This document shows, one piece after another, positions 41,190-49,590 of a stretch of DNA of 64,000 nt. The position numbers and the translations under genes are program-made. Position 1 is the stretch's first letter, and every line of letters starts with the position of its first letter. The notes beneath the pieces are model-generated. The model searched no databases. It was not told the DNA's origin and worked only from the letters and a program-made list of their open reading frames with translations. Source of the DNA: Fimenecus sp045655645 (lineage in GTDB: Bacteria > Bacillota > Clostridia > Oscillospirales > Acutalibacteraceae); NCBI GenBank assembly GCA_045655645.1, contig JAZOPS010000051.1:1-64000 (forward strand), written 5' to 3'.

Positions 41190-42032
41190 ATGTCAAAGTG
41201 GATTGATAACAAAACTGTAATCATCACAGGTGCATCAAGTGGTATTGGCAAAATGCTTGCTGAGAGACTTATGAAAGAGCATAACTGTAAAGTAATTGGT
41301 GTTGCTAGAAGTGAAAAGAAAATGCTTAACTTCGTTGAAGAACTTGGCGATTATGCAAAGTTATTTTCTTATAAGCTTTTTGATGTTTCAAGTTATGATA
41401 ATTGGCAAAGTTTTCATGATTGGCTTGTTGAAAACAATATTGCCCCTGATGTTCTTATCAACAATGCTGGTGTTCTTCCTCGTTTTGACAGACTTATGAA
41501 CTATTCAAAAGAAGAAATTGATGAATCAATTAATATTGACTTCTATTCAGCTGCATATTCTTCAAAAATTATGCTCCCTCTTCTTCTCAAGAGCAAAACT
41601 CCTGCAATTATAAATGTTGCATCATCTGCAGCGCTTATGGCACTCGGCGGAACATCAATGTATTCTGCAAGTAAGGCAGCAGTTAAAGGTTTAACTGAAG
41701 CTATGAGAGAAGAACTCAGAGGCGAAGCTTACATAGGTCTTGTTTGCCCTGGATTTACTAAAACAGATATTTTCAGAAATCAAGGTGAAACTAACGGTAT
41801 GGACCTTATTAATATGGTTTCAACACCTTGCCATGTAGCAGTAAACAAAATACTTAAGGGTATTCTCAAGAAAAAGTCATATATCGTTGTTGGATTTGAC
41901 GGCAATGCAATGGGAAGATTCAATCGTCTTATGCCTGTGCAAGGTTCTAGACTTTTCAGTTCAGTAATCAAAGCATTCAAAATTGACCTTTTTGCTTCAA
42001 CCTTTGGATATGAAAAGAAAGGCAATAAATAA
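41190..42032 (+). CDS. short-chain dehydrogenase/reductase (SDR)
   Basis: 280-residue classical SDR using NAD(P). The dinucleotide motif is TGASSGIGKMLAERL. NNAG appears in INNAGVLPRFD, the catalytic serine in VASSAALMALG, and the YxxxK in MYSASKAAVKG. An arginine in VARSEKK after the second strand suggests NADPH preference (inference). The substrate is unknown; the hydrophobic tail resembles enzymes acting on lipids or sterol-like substrates. It is monocistronic with its own promoter and terminator. Confidence 0.92.
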   Translation: MSKWIDNKTVIITGASSGIGKMLAERLMKEHNCKVIGVARSEKKMLNFVEELGDYAKLFSYKLFDVSSYDNWQSFHDWLVENNIAPDVLINNAGVLPRFDRLMNYSKEEIDESINIDFYSAAYSSKIMLPLLLKSKTPAIINVASSAALMALGGTSMYSASKAAVKGLTEAMREELRGEAYIGLVCPGFTKTDIFRNQGETNGMDLINMVSTPCHVAVNKILKGILKKKSYIVVGFDGNAMGRFNRLMPVQGSRLFSSVIKAFKIDLFASTFGYEKKGNK

Positions 42033-42041
42033 AAGCAATTT

Positions 42042-42073
42042 TAGGAGTTGACATCTTGTCGACTCCTTTTTTA
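42042..42073 (+). terminator. terminator of the SDR gene
   Basis: AGGAGTTGACA pairs with TGTCGACTCCT (one G-T), followed by TTTTTT. Confidence 0.8.
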
Positions 42074-42186
42074 TATAAAAAGCTAATAAATCTTAATATT
42101 TTAAAATTATATTGTTTTTCCCTTGATTTTTAAGTAAAAATGCAATATCATAATATAGTATTTATTTCTAATATGGAGGTTTTACA

Positions 42187-43521
42187 ATGAAAGAGGAATC
42201 AAGAAAGTATGTCCAAGAAGCTTGGGATATAGTTAAAGACGCTGAAAACATGGGTTCACGTCTTCCAGGTTCTGAAGGCGAAAGAAAATATGCTGATTAT
42301 ATGGGCAAAAAGCTTGAAGATATTGGCATTAAGGCAAAGAAAGAAGAGTTTGGTGTAGCACCACGCTCAGGTATTGGTGGACTCCCCTATGCTGGTTGGG
42401 TTGGTATCATCTTAAGTGCACTTACATATTTTGCGCTTGATAATTACCATGTTTGGTTTGCAATGGCATTTATCGGAATTGCGATGGTTATTTGGCTTGT
42501 TGCAAGTTGCTTCCTTTACAAACCTTGGTTTGATATGTTCTTCAAACAGAAGATTTCACAGAATGTTTATGGTGAATTAGTTCCTGAAGATGGAAAATAT
42601 GATTACACAATCATTCTCTCAGGCCACACAGACACAAGTTGGAACTGGAAACATTCAGAAAATGCATCTAAATATCCTGAAAACCCAATTTATGGTCTTA
42701 TCACAACTTATGGTAAAGTAGGTTTCGGTGCAGTTTGCGTATTCCTTAATGTTGGAATTTCTATTGCTATGGCTGTAATCTATGCAGGTCTTATATTTGG
42801 CGCTGAATGGGCTAATAAAACTGCAATGTCAGAATCAATGAAAATTTTCGTTGCTTTATTGAACTTTATCCCTGTAATTACTGCACTTGGTAGTGCTTTC
42901 GTAGCTATGTGGAATGACTCTGACGAAGAAACTGCTTCAAAAGGTGCTATGGACAACGCAACAGGTTGTGCATTGAGCTATGCAGTTATTAAATACTTCA
43001 AAGAAAATCCTGATAAGATGCCTAAAAACTGCCGTATTGTTGATTGCAACTGTGGTGCAGAAGAAGCTGGTCTTCGTGGTTCAATGGCATTTGTACATAA
43101 ACACAGAAATGATGACTTAACAAAGAATGCTTGGAACATCAACATTGACTCTGTTGCTGACAAAGAATATTTTGAAGTTGTTATTAAAGATGATTGGCAG
43201 GGTTGCCGTTTTGACACAGACCTTGAAAAAATGTTCAAAGATACATTCGCAGAAATGGGTATCGAAAGCAAGACAAATGGTTGCATTCACAACCCTGTTG
43301 GTGGTTGCGACAGCACACCAATGACTCGTGGTGGCATTAAATCAGTTACTTTCGCAGCACAAAACCCAATGCTTACTTGGTATTATCACACATTCCACGA
43401 TAAAGCAGAACGCTTTGAAATGGAAACTGTTGGCCAAGGATTTGATGTTGTTCTCAGCGTTATTGATAAAATTGCTAATTTCCAAGAGACAAACGGATTT
43501 AACGGTCCACAGAAGAAATAA
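42187..43521 (+). CDS. M28-type zinc aminopeptidase with transmembrane inserts
   Basis: 444 residues. Zinc-ligand motifs of the M28 family are in order: GHTDTSW (His147, Asp149), GAMDNATG (Asp256), CGAEEAGLRGS (Glu292/293), NINIDSVAD and the late histidine in YYHTFHDKAE. Unusually, four hydrophobic helices interrupt the fold (about 68-84, 88-110, 176-205, 217-241), so the peptidase is embedded in the membrane. No signal peptide is seen. GGAGGT lies 7 nt before the ATG. The substrate is unknown. Confidence 0.85.
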   Translation: MKEESRKYVQEAWDIVKDAENMGSRLPGSEGERKYADYMGKKLEDIGIKAKKEEFGVAPRSGIGGLPYAGWVGIILSALTYFALDNYHVWFAMAFIGIAMVIWLVASCFLYKPWFDMFFKQKISQNVYGELVPEDGKYDYTIILSGHTDTSWNWKHSENASKYPENPIYGLITTYGKVGFGAVCVFLNVGISIAMAVIYAGLIFGAEWANKTAMSESMKIFVALLNFIPVITALGSAFVAMWNDSDEETASKGAMDNATGCALSYAVIKYFKENPDKMPKNCRIVDCNCGAEEAGLRGSMAFVHKHRNDDLTKNAWNINIDSVADKEYFEVVIKDDWQGCRFDTDLEKMFKDTFAEMGIESKTNGCIHNPVGGCDSTPMTRGGIKSVTFAAQNPMLTWYYHTFHDKAERFEMETVGQGFDVVLSVIDKIANFQETNGFNGPQKK

Positions 43522-43526
43522 AAATT

Positions 43527-43557
43527 AACGGTATGATTTCGGTCATACCGTTTTTAT
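43527..43557 (+). terminator. terminator of the M28 peptidase gene
   Basis: AACGGTATGA-TTTCGG-TCATACCGTT followed by TTTATT. Confidence 0.85.
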
Positions 43558-43586
43558 TTGACACTTTCAGTTGTTTATGGTAAATT
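43558..43586 (+). promoter_or_regulatory. sigma-A promoter of the lipoprotein gene
   Basis: -35 TTGACA (43558-43563), 17-bp spacer, -10 TAAATT (43581-43586). The -35 abuts the T tract of the previous terminator. Confidence 0.6.
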
Positions 43587-43620
43587 TAATATAATACTTT
43601 TTTGTCTTATTGGTGATAAA

Positions 43621-45189
43621 ATGAAAAGATTTAATAAAATATTGTCTTTAATTCTTGGTCTTACTTTTCTATTCACTTCTTGTGTGAAATCAAATGAAAA
43701 AAATTTAGATGAAGTTAAAAAATTTCTAGCACAGAAGCAGTATAATGAATGTTATCAATATCTTTCAAATCTTGATAATAAAAACTTCTCGGAAATCAAA
43801 AGTAATATTGAACAACTTTTAATTACTGAGTTTAATTCGTTAACAGAAAAAGAAAAAGTCGATTTAACAAAACCTTATACTCTTACAAAATACAACAGTA
43901 GTTTCACAGAAACTTGCAGAAAACTATGGAACATTGCATCTTTACTCGATATTTCTTCACAAAGTGAAAACTACACTAGTTTTGCTTATATAAGGTACTT
44001 TGCTGAATCAAATAATTTTATGAGATTTAGTGAACTTTATTCTTTAATGAGCAATGTGAATGATAACGGATATATAAGCAGATTACATACCCATCTCAAT
44101 GAGTATAACACTAATGGCGATTATTCCAAATTCGAAAGTATTTATAGTAAAGCAAAAGAATTTGATTATAGTCAGTTTGACCCACAAGAATATCAGATTG
44201 ATGATTTTAGAACTGCTCACGATAAATTATTAAAAGCTTTACATTCACTTTGCAATGGGTTTGCAACTAACAATTCAAGCGTTGTTGCTTCGTCAATAAA
44301 TAGTGTTTATGACGCATTATCAGTAATATTAAGCCTTACTGATACCTTAAAATCAGTTCGTGCAAATCAAATAGCGATTTACAGTACCTTATTTACTGAA
44401 AAGAATATAAACAAGAATTTTAATACTGAAATTACGAAATTTGAAAGCAAATACACAATCAACTCTGACTTTGAGTTTGATTATCTCTTTAAAGACGACA
44501 AAACAGGATTTATAGACAATTCTGACATTCCAGAGACAACGGATACTGCTGAATCTATGATGCCTTTAAAAGACGCTATAAACGCCGTTGTTAACGCACT
44601 GAATAAAACAAAGAATTATAAAGCGGATACAACAGTTACAGTTATCCAAGATATCAATATTGATATGACAGATTTTGAATCTGATACAAAGATTAACAGC
44701 GCCAATGAAATTACAAAATCAAAAGTTAATCAGATTCTCGACCAAGCAAATGGTACCCGACAATTGATTAAATCTTTTTCGAATGGTGTTGCAGAAGATG
44801 GAACTAAATTAGATGCGTTTATTCCACCGCAAAGCAATTCTCCAAGTCTTGAAGAAAATGATGTGGACACCTACTCTGTTACTAAAGGTAGTGGTGGACA
44901 TGTAATCGTCTTCAATCTCAAAGCTACAGAAACCAGCAAGGCAAAACCAACTGCTTCGATTAATACAATAGCAAATGGTTTCAAGTTTGATAATGTTGCT
45001 ACAGTTGGTGATTTTAAGACTTACTACTCCCCTTGTTCTGTAATGTTTATTATTGATAATAATGGCTACATAGCAAAAATGCAATACACTATTGATGGTT
45101 TAAGCGATTGCACATTCTACGAAAAAGACGAAAGTGTTAGAGCTGAATTTGATTTCACAGAAAAATATTCTTATACATTTTCATATTAA
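43621..45189 (+). CDS. large lipoprotein of unknown function
   Basis: 522 residues, not recognised. The signal peptide ends in the lipobox LFTSC (Cys about residue 20), so it is anchored on the outside of the membrane. Residues about 25-300 are Asn/Ser/Tyr-rich and mostly helical-looking. Residues about 315-522 contain DAINAVVNALNKTKNYKADT and a beta-rich end with YTIDGLSDCTFYEKD, reminiscent of lipoproteins that bind hydrophobic ligands, but this is weak. ATG 43621 has GGTGA upstream; the longer in-frame reading starts at the promoter and is excluded. It is flanked by terminators on both sides. Confidence 0.75.
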   Translation: MKRFNKILSLILGLTFLFTSCVKSNEKNLDEVKKFLAQKQYNECYQYLSNLDNKNFSEIKSNIEQLLITEFNSLTEKEKVDLTKPYTLTKYNSSFTETCRKLWNIASLLDISSQSENYTSFAYIRYFAESNNFMRFSELYSLMSNVNDNGYISRLHTHLNEYNTNGDYSKFESIYSKAKEFDYSQFDPQEYQIDDFRTAHDKLLKALHSLCNGFATNNSSVVASSINSVYDALSVILSLTDTLKSVRANQIAIYSTLFTEKNINKNFNTEITKFESKYTINSDFEFDYLFKDDKTGFIDNSDIPETTDTAESMMPLKDAINAVVNALNKTKNYKADTTVTVIQDINIDMTDFESDTKINSANEITKSKVNQILDQANGTRQLIKSFSNGVAEDGTKLDAFIPPQSNSPSLEENDVDTYSVTKGSGGHVIVFNLKATETSKAKPTASINTIANGFKFDNVATVGDFKTYYSPCSVMFIIDNNGYIAKMQYTIDGLSDCTFYEKDESVRAEFDFTEKYSYTFSY

Positions 45190-45196
45190 CGCATAA

Positions 45197-45235
45197 AAAA
45201 ATCACCTTATCAAATTGATAAGGTGATTTTAATTT
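45197..45235. terminator. bidirectional terminator
   Basis: AAAATCACCTTATC-AAATT-GATAAGGTGATTTT lies between convergent genes, with A and T runs on both sides. Confidence 0.9.
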
Positions 45236-45245
45236 TAAGTTTAAA

Positions 45246-46880
45246 TTATGCCTTTTTCTTTGTAACTGCTTTGATAACAAGAAGCGCTGCTACAAGAAGA
45301 GCAATTGAAACAGGAAGAACAATTACAGCGTTTGGAACAAAGCCTGCAAGTAAGTAACCTACAAATGAAACTGCCGCAACTGTCATTGCATAAGGTAACT
45401 GTGTTGAAACGTGGTTAACGTGGTCACACTGTCCACCTGTTGAAGCCATAATTGTTGTATCTGAAATTGGTGAGCAATGGTCACCACAAACAGCACCTGC
45501 AAGGCAAGCTGCGATACAAACAACAAGCATTGTATCTGTTGCTGCGAAAAGAGGAACGATAATTGGAATAAGAATACCAAATGTACCCCATGATGTACCT
45601 GTTGCGAATGCAAGTCCAACTGCAACAAGGAAAAGAATAGCTGGTAAGAAGTATGTAAGTTTGCCTGCTGTAGCATCAACAAGACCTTCAACGAATACAT
45701 CCGCACCAAGGTTGTTTGTCATAGCACTGAGTGTCCATGCAAATGTAAGAATAAGAATTGCTGGAACCATTGCTTTGAAACCATCAGGAATAGCTTCCAT
45801 ACAATCTTTAAATGAAAGAACGCGTCTTACCATAAAGTAAACGATATTAACTACAAGTGCAATAATTGAACCGAGCGCAAGACCATAAGCTGCATCACAG
45901 TTTGCAAATGCATTAATAAAGCTTTCACCTGCAAAGAAACCGCCAGTATAAACCATACCTACAACGCAAAGAGCAATAAGAATTACAACAGGAAGAACGA
46001 GGTCAATTACCTTACCTTTTGTTGTAACAGGAGTTTCATCAACATTTGCATAAGGTCTTGCATCTGTTGTGTAAAGGTCACCATTCATAGCATTGATTTC
46101 ATGTTTCTTCATTGGACCAAAGTCAATGTTAAGAGCAGAAATCATAACAACCATTACGATTGTAAGCAAAGCATAAAGGTTATATGGGATTGTCTTAATA
46201 AAGAGTTCAAGACCATCTGTACCTTCAACAACACCACTAACTGCTGCTGCCCAAGAAGAAATTGGAGCAATAATACAGATTGGCGCTGCTGTTGCATCAA
46301 TTATATAAGAAAGCTTTGCACGAGAAATCTTGTGTGAGTCTGTTACAGGGCGCATAACGCTACCAACTGTGAGACAGTTGAAATAGTCATCAACGAAAAT
46401 TAAAGCGCCAAGACCAAATGTTGCAAGCATTGCACCTTTTCTTGACTTAATCTTTTTCTTTGCCCATTCACCATAAGCACGGCTACCACCTGCTTTGTTC
46501 ATAAGAACAACAATGATACCAAGAACAACAAGGAAAATGATAATACCCATATTCCAAGTATCAGCAAGCTTACCGATAAAGCCGTCAGTCATAATTGTGT
46601 TGAACATTGTTTCAATGCTAAATCCGTTAGGACCAAACGCATAAAGTCCACCACCAACTAAAATACCAACAAAGAGTGATGAATAAACTTCTTTTGTGAT
46701 AAGTGCCAATGCAATAGCAATCACAGGTGGAAGAAGAGAGAAAATTGTTGAATAGAAGTTACTTACATATTCAACTTCTTCACTTTCACCCTCTGCGAAA
46801 GCAAACACTGTCATTGTCATTACCAACACGACAGAAATAGCCAAAACTGCTAAAAGTTTGAGGCTTGTCTTTCTTTTCAT
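45246..46880 (-). CDS. Na+/H+ antiporter, NhaC family
   Basis: 544-residue membrane protein with 11-13 helices. Family motifs include GALIFVDDYFNCLTVGSVMRPVTD and FATGTSWGTFGILIP, and the acidic CGDHCSPISDTTIMAS. It exports Na+ (or exchanges related solutes such as malate/lactate) against H+. An extra N-terminal hydrophobic stretch with FAFAEGESEEVEY looks like a cleavable signal before the first carrier helix. AGGAGATG precedes the ATG. The promoter and an inverted repeat lie just upstream. Confidence 0.93.
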   Translation of the reverse strand: MKRKTSLKLLAVLAISVVLVMTMTVFAFAEGESEEVEYVSNFYSTIFSLLPPVIAIALALITKEVYSSLFVGILVGGGLYAFGPNGFSIETMFNTIMTDGFIGKLADTWNMGIIIFLVVLGIIVVLMNKAGGSRAYGEWAKKKIKSRKGAMLATFGLGALIFVDDYFNCLTVGSVMRPVTDSHKISRAKLSYIIDATAAPICIIAPISSWAAAVSGVVEGTDGLELFIKTIPYNLYALLTIVMVVMISALNIDFGPMKKHEINAMNGDLYTTDARPYANVDETPVTTKGKVIDLVLPVVILIALCVVGMVYTGGFFAGESFINAFANCDAAYGLALGSIIALVVNIVYFMVRRVLSFKDCMEAIPDGFKAMVPAILILTFAWTLSAMTNNLGADVFVEGLVDATAGKLTYFLPAILFLVAVGLAFATGTSWGTFGILIPIIVPLFAATDTMLVVCIAACLAGAVCGDHCSPISDTTIMASTGGQCDHVNHVSTQLPYAMTVAAVSFVGYLLAGFVPNAVIVLPVSIALLVAALLVIKAVTKKKA

Positions 46881-46899
46881 TTTTTACATCTCCTTTTGC

Positions 46900-46955
46900 A
46901 ATTTAATGCACTAAATTACAAAAACAAAGATACCACATTTGTCGAAATTTGTCAA
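46900..46955 (-). promoter_or_regulatory. promoter and candidate operator of the nhaC-like gene
   Basis: Minus strand: -35 TTGACA (46950-46955), 17-bp spacer, -10 TATCTT (46927-46932). Just downstream of the expected start lies AATTTAATGCACTAAATT (46900-46917, plus reading), an imperfect palindrome (16 of 18 symmetric) ending only a few bases before the ribosome site. Confidence 0.6.
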
Positions 46956-46988
46956 TGTTTTATATAATAAGATACACATAAAAAATTG

Positions 46989-47025
46989 TATACATACCAC
47001 ACAATTTGTGTTATAATAATTGTGT
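46989..47025 (+). promoter_or_regulatory. promoter of the rubredoxin-fusion gene with palindrome and PerR-like box
   Basis: -10 TATAAT (47012-47017) has a weak -35 TATACA (46989-46994) 17 bp upstream. The spacer ends in the perfect palindrome ACACAATTTGTGT (46999-47011). TTATAATAATTGTGT (47011-47025) matches the PerR consensus TTATAATNATTATAA at 11 of 14 defined positions. Confidence 0.45.
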
Positions 47026-47043
47026 AATAAGGGAGATGATTTT

Positions 47044-47652
47044 ATGATTAGAAACGAAGCTATGTTTAAATTAAGTTATGGTTTGTTTGTATTGAGTGCA
47101 AATGAAAACGGGAAGGATAATGCGTGCATAATCAACACTGCTTCTCAAGTAACTGACTCGCCCAAAAGAATTACAATTGCAGTCAATAAAAACAACTATA
47201 CTTGTGGAATGATTGAAAGAACTAAAAATTTCACAGTTTCAGTTCTTTCACAAGAAGCCACCTTTGATATGATTAAGCGTTTCGGTTTTGCTAGTGGTCG
47301 TGATACTGATAAATTCACAGGTTATAATGACCATTACCGAACTGAAAATGGAACATATTTTATTTGTGAGGGTACAAATGCTTATATTTCTTGCACAGTT
47401 ACAGATATTATTGATTGTGGCACTCACCTTTTATTCATTTCAGATGTTACTGAAGCGGAAACATTGTCAGATGTTCCGTCTGCAACTTATCAATACTATT
47501 TTGACCATATAAAGCCAAAGCCGGAAACTAAAAAGACAAAAGGTTATGTTTGTAAAATCTGCGGCTATGTATATGAGGGTGAAGAGTTACCAGAAGACTT
47601 TATTTGTCCACTTTGCAAACACGGTGCAGAAGATTTTGAACCAATTAAATAA
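47044..47652 (+). CDS. hrb: flavin reductase-rubredoxin fusion (high-molecular-weight rubredoxin)
   Basis: 202 residues. Residues 1-150 are a flavoredoxin/flavin-reductase-like FMN-binding domain (INTASQVTDSPKRITIAVNK, SVLSQEATFDMIKRFGF). Residues about 165-202 form a rubredoxin with both CxxC metal pairs (YVCKICGYVYEG and FICPLCK). This fusion is known in acetogens and other anaerobes, where it passes NAD(P)H electrons to flavodiiron proteins that reduce O2 or NO. ATG 47044 has GGGAG 8 nt upstream. Flavodiiron protein is not in the window. Confidence 0.9.
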   Translation: MIRNEAMFKLSYGLFVLSANENGKDNACIINTASQVTDSPKRITIAVNKNNYTCGMIERTKNFTVSVLSQEATFDMIKRFGFASGRDTDKFTGYNDHYRTENGTYFICEGTNAYISCTVTDIIDCGTHLLFISDVTEAETLSDVPSATYQYYFDHIKPKPETKKTKGYVCKICGYVYEGEELPEDFICPLCKHGAEDFEPIK

Positions 47653-47655
47653 AGA

Positions 47656-47684
47656 AAAACGGGGTATCAACTACCCCGTTTTAT
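47656..47684. terminator. terminator of the rubredoxin-fusion gene, usable from both sides
   Basis: AAACGGGGTA-TCAAC-TACCCCGTTTTA. It also overlaps the 3' end of the small minus-strand gene below. Confidence 0.85.
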
Positions 47685-47786
47685 TATTGTTTTAATTTGA
47701 TTTTTTGTTAAATAACCATTTATAATCAAATGAACAATTATATTCAATTTTTCTTCGTTTGTTATGTATTTTTTATTGTCGTCCAT
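47667..47786 (-). CDS. putative 39-residue small protein
   Basis: A short reading frame starts with ATG 47786 behind GGTGA (5 nt spacing) and encodes MDDNKKYITNEEKLN, then a hydrophobic/helical IIVHLIINGYLTKNQIKTII and a basic end KRGS. The pattern of a helix, a turn with GYLTKNQ and a second helix recalls SHOCT-like miniature domains, but I am not sure. It follows the zinc-ribbon gene on the same strand by 48 bp and ends in the terminator stem, as a real last gene would. Confidence 0.45.
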   Translation of the reverse strand: MDDNKKYITNEEKLNIIVHLIINGYLTKNQIKTIIKRGS

Positions 47787-47833
47787 TTTAATCACCATCT
47801 AATAATATGCGATGATTAAACAGATAGACTTAT

Positions 47834-48025
47834 TTATTTAAGAATTTCTGGTTTTTCTACCTTACTATATACTATACTAGCACATTCTTTACAAATTGTA
47901 TGCTCAATTAAAGTACCAAAAGAAGCTATTTTATCACGATAAACCATACCATCATTGATTTGATAGCCTTTTGTAAGATTTGTTGAACCACAATAAGGAC
48001 ATTCTTCAATAATAATATTTTTCAT
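47834..48025 (-). CDS. small zinc-ribbon protein
   Basis: 63 residues with two cysteine pairs, ECPYCGSTNL and HTICKECASIV, spaced like a zinc ribbon. The linker reads TKGYQINDGMVYRDKIASFGTLIE. Its ATG overlaps the stop of the cohesin-like gene by one base, so it is cotranslated. Function unknown; nucleic-acid or protein binding is possible. Confidence 0.7.
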   Translation of the reverse strand: MKNIIIEECPYCGSTNLTKGYQINDGMVYRDKIASFGTLIEHTICKECASIVYSKVEKPEILK

Positions 48026-48750
48026 TATTCTTCACTCTTTTCTTCTTTTGATTTAGTTTTAATTATCACCAAGGTGACACCCACGAGAATTGCAACACCT
48101 GCAACAATCATAACGACAATTGTTTTACCCATATCTGCATCGTCATCATCACTATTATTTTCAGCAATATTGGTTGAAGTTTCAGTTTGAGTTGAAGATT
48201 CAACAGTCGGTGTTTCAGTTTCTGACTGAGATGTTGATTCTGTTTCATTTGAAGAAGCAACAATATTAATTTTGGTATTTTCAACGGCATATGACAATCT
48301 TGTCAAATCTTGTGCAACAAAATCGCCTGGATTAGGAACAGAAACTGTTAATTCAGTTTTACCTGATACATCTTCAAGAGCTTTAAAGCGTAGTGTTACT
48401 AAAACACCCTGAGAAGTTATAGAAGATGATGGTGCAAGATAAGTAAATCTTACTTTTTCTTTATCGCCATTAATGTTTTTAATGCTTTTATTAGCAGAAT
48501 CATCTAGAATTCCACCAAAAGAGCCTGAAACATATTCAAGTTTAGTCTTATCATAATTGATATCAATTGCTGCGCCACTCATTTTTGAGTTATCGCTAAT
48601 CATAAGTTTAACGACGAACTCGTCACCGGCATAAACAGTATCAGTTTCACTATTCAAACTGAGTTTAACAGGATTTTCTGCAAAGCAAACAATACTGAAA
48701 GCTGATACAATCAACACTGCTACAAGAAATATAGAAAAAAGTTTTTTCAT
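48025..48750 (-). CDS. cell-surface protein with cohesin-like domain and C-terminal membrane anchor
   Basis: 241 residues. Signal peptide 1-25 (ending CFAE). Residues about 30-165 are cohesin-type beta-sandwich: VYAGDEFVVKLMISDNSKMSGAAIDINYDKTKLEYVSG and GVLVTLRFKALE are the usual opening and middle strands. A Ser/Thr/Glu-rich linker (about 168-205) and an Asp cluster precede one membrane helix (about 211-233) with a basic tail. Cohesins bind dockerins in cellulosomes; none is visible in this window. Similar domains also occur in other surface proteins. GGTGA precedes the ATG. Confidence 0.78.
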   Translation of the reverse strand: MKKLFSIFLVAVLIVSAFSIVCFAENPVKLSLNSETDTVYAGDEFVVKLMISDNSKMSGAAIDINYDKTKLEYVSGSFGGILDDSANKSIKNINGDKEKVRFTYLAPSSSITSQGVLVTLRFKALEDVSGKTELTVSVPNPGDFVAQDLTRLSYAVENTKINIVASSNETESTSQSETETPTVESSTQTETSTNIAENNSDDDDADMGKTIVVMIVAGVAILVGVTLVIIKTKSKEEKSEE

Positions 48751-48797
48751 AATTATCACCAATAATATTTTATCACAAAAAAGTCACTAATACAAGA

Positions 48798-48821
48798 AAA
48801 ATCCGTCCTCAGACGGATTTT
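48798..48821 (-). terminator. terminator of the amino-acid ABC operon
   Basis: AAAATCCGTC-CTCA-GACGGATTTT, with T residues after the stem on the minus strand. Confidence 0.85.
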
Positions 48822-48822
48822 C

Positions 48823-49578
48823 TCATTTATTTAATGATGAATATAAAAATTCCTTAAGTCTTTGGCTTTTGGGATTATCAAAGATTTGCTCTGGTGAGCC
48901 CATCTCTTCAATAACGCCATCAGCCATAAAGATTACTTTATCAGAAACATTCTTTGCGAAGTTCATTTCATGAGTAACAATAACCATTGTGTTTTCGCCA
49001 TTTTTAAGTTCTTTAATTACTCGAAGCACTTCACCTGTAAGTTCAGGGTCAAGGGCACTTGTAGGCTCGTCAAAGCAGAGAACATCTGGTGAAAGAGCCA
49101 AAGCACGAGCAATTGCCACTCGTTGTTGTTGACCACCCGACAATTCACAAGGGTATGAATCAACTTTTGACTCTAATCCAACACTTTTAATTAATTCTAA
49201 AGCTTTGGTATTAATTTCTTCTTCAGTACCTTTTTTTAATAGTGTTGGTGCTAATGTAATATTTTTAAGAACCGTATATTGTGGGAATAAGTTAAAATTC
49301 TGAAAAACAAGACCAAAATGAAGTCTATTCTGACGAATTTGTTCGTCACTAATTTTAGTTTCAACATCCCCATCATATAAAACTTCGTCTTTGACACTTA
49401 TTGTTCCTTTATCAGGTGTTTCAAGGAAATTCAAACATCTGAGCAAAGTTGTTTTACCGCTACCTGATGAACCGATGAGCGCTACAACTTCACCTTTTTC
49501 AAGTGAAAAATCAATACCCTTAAGGACTTCTGTTTTTCCAAAGCTTTTATAAATACTTTTAACTTCAAGCCAAGACAT
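48823..49578 (-). CDS. polar amino-acid ABC importer ATPase (GlnQ type)
   Basis: 251 residues with intact Walker A GSSGSGKTTLL, signature LSGGQQQRVAIARAL, Walker B CFDEPTSALD and switch histidine in VTHEMNFAK. The N-terminal KSFGKTEVLKGIDF and LNFLETPDKG are typical of the glutamine/cystine subfamily. It is the last gene of the binding protein-permease-ATPase operon. Confidence 0.95.
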   Translation of the reverse strand: MSWLEVKSIYKSFGKTEVLKGIDFSLEKGEVVALIGSSGSGKTTLLRCLNFLETPDKGTISVKDEVLYDGDVETKISDEQIRQNRLHFGLVFQNFNLFPQYTVLKNITLAPTLLKKGTEEEINTKALELIKSVGLESKVDSYPCELSGGQQQRVAIARALALSPDVLCFDEPTSALDPELTGEVLRVIKELKNGENTMVIVTHEMNFAKNVSDKVIFMADGVIEEMGSPEQIFDNPKSQRLKEFLYSSLNK

Positions 49579-49590
49579 ACAACTACCTCC

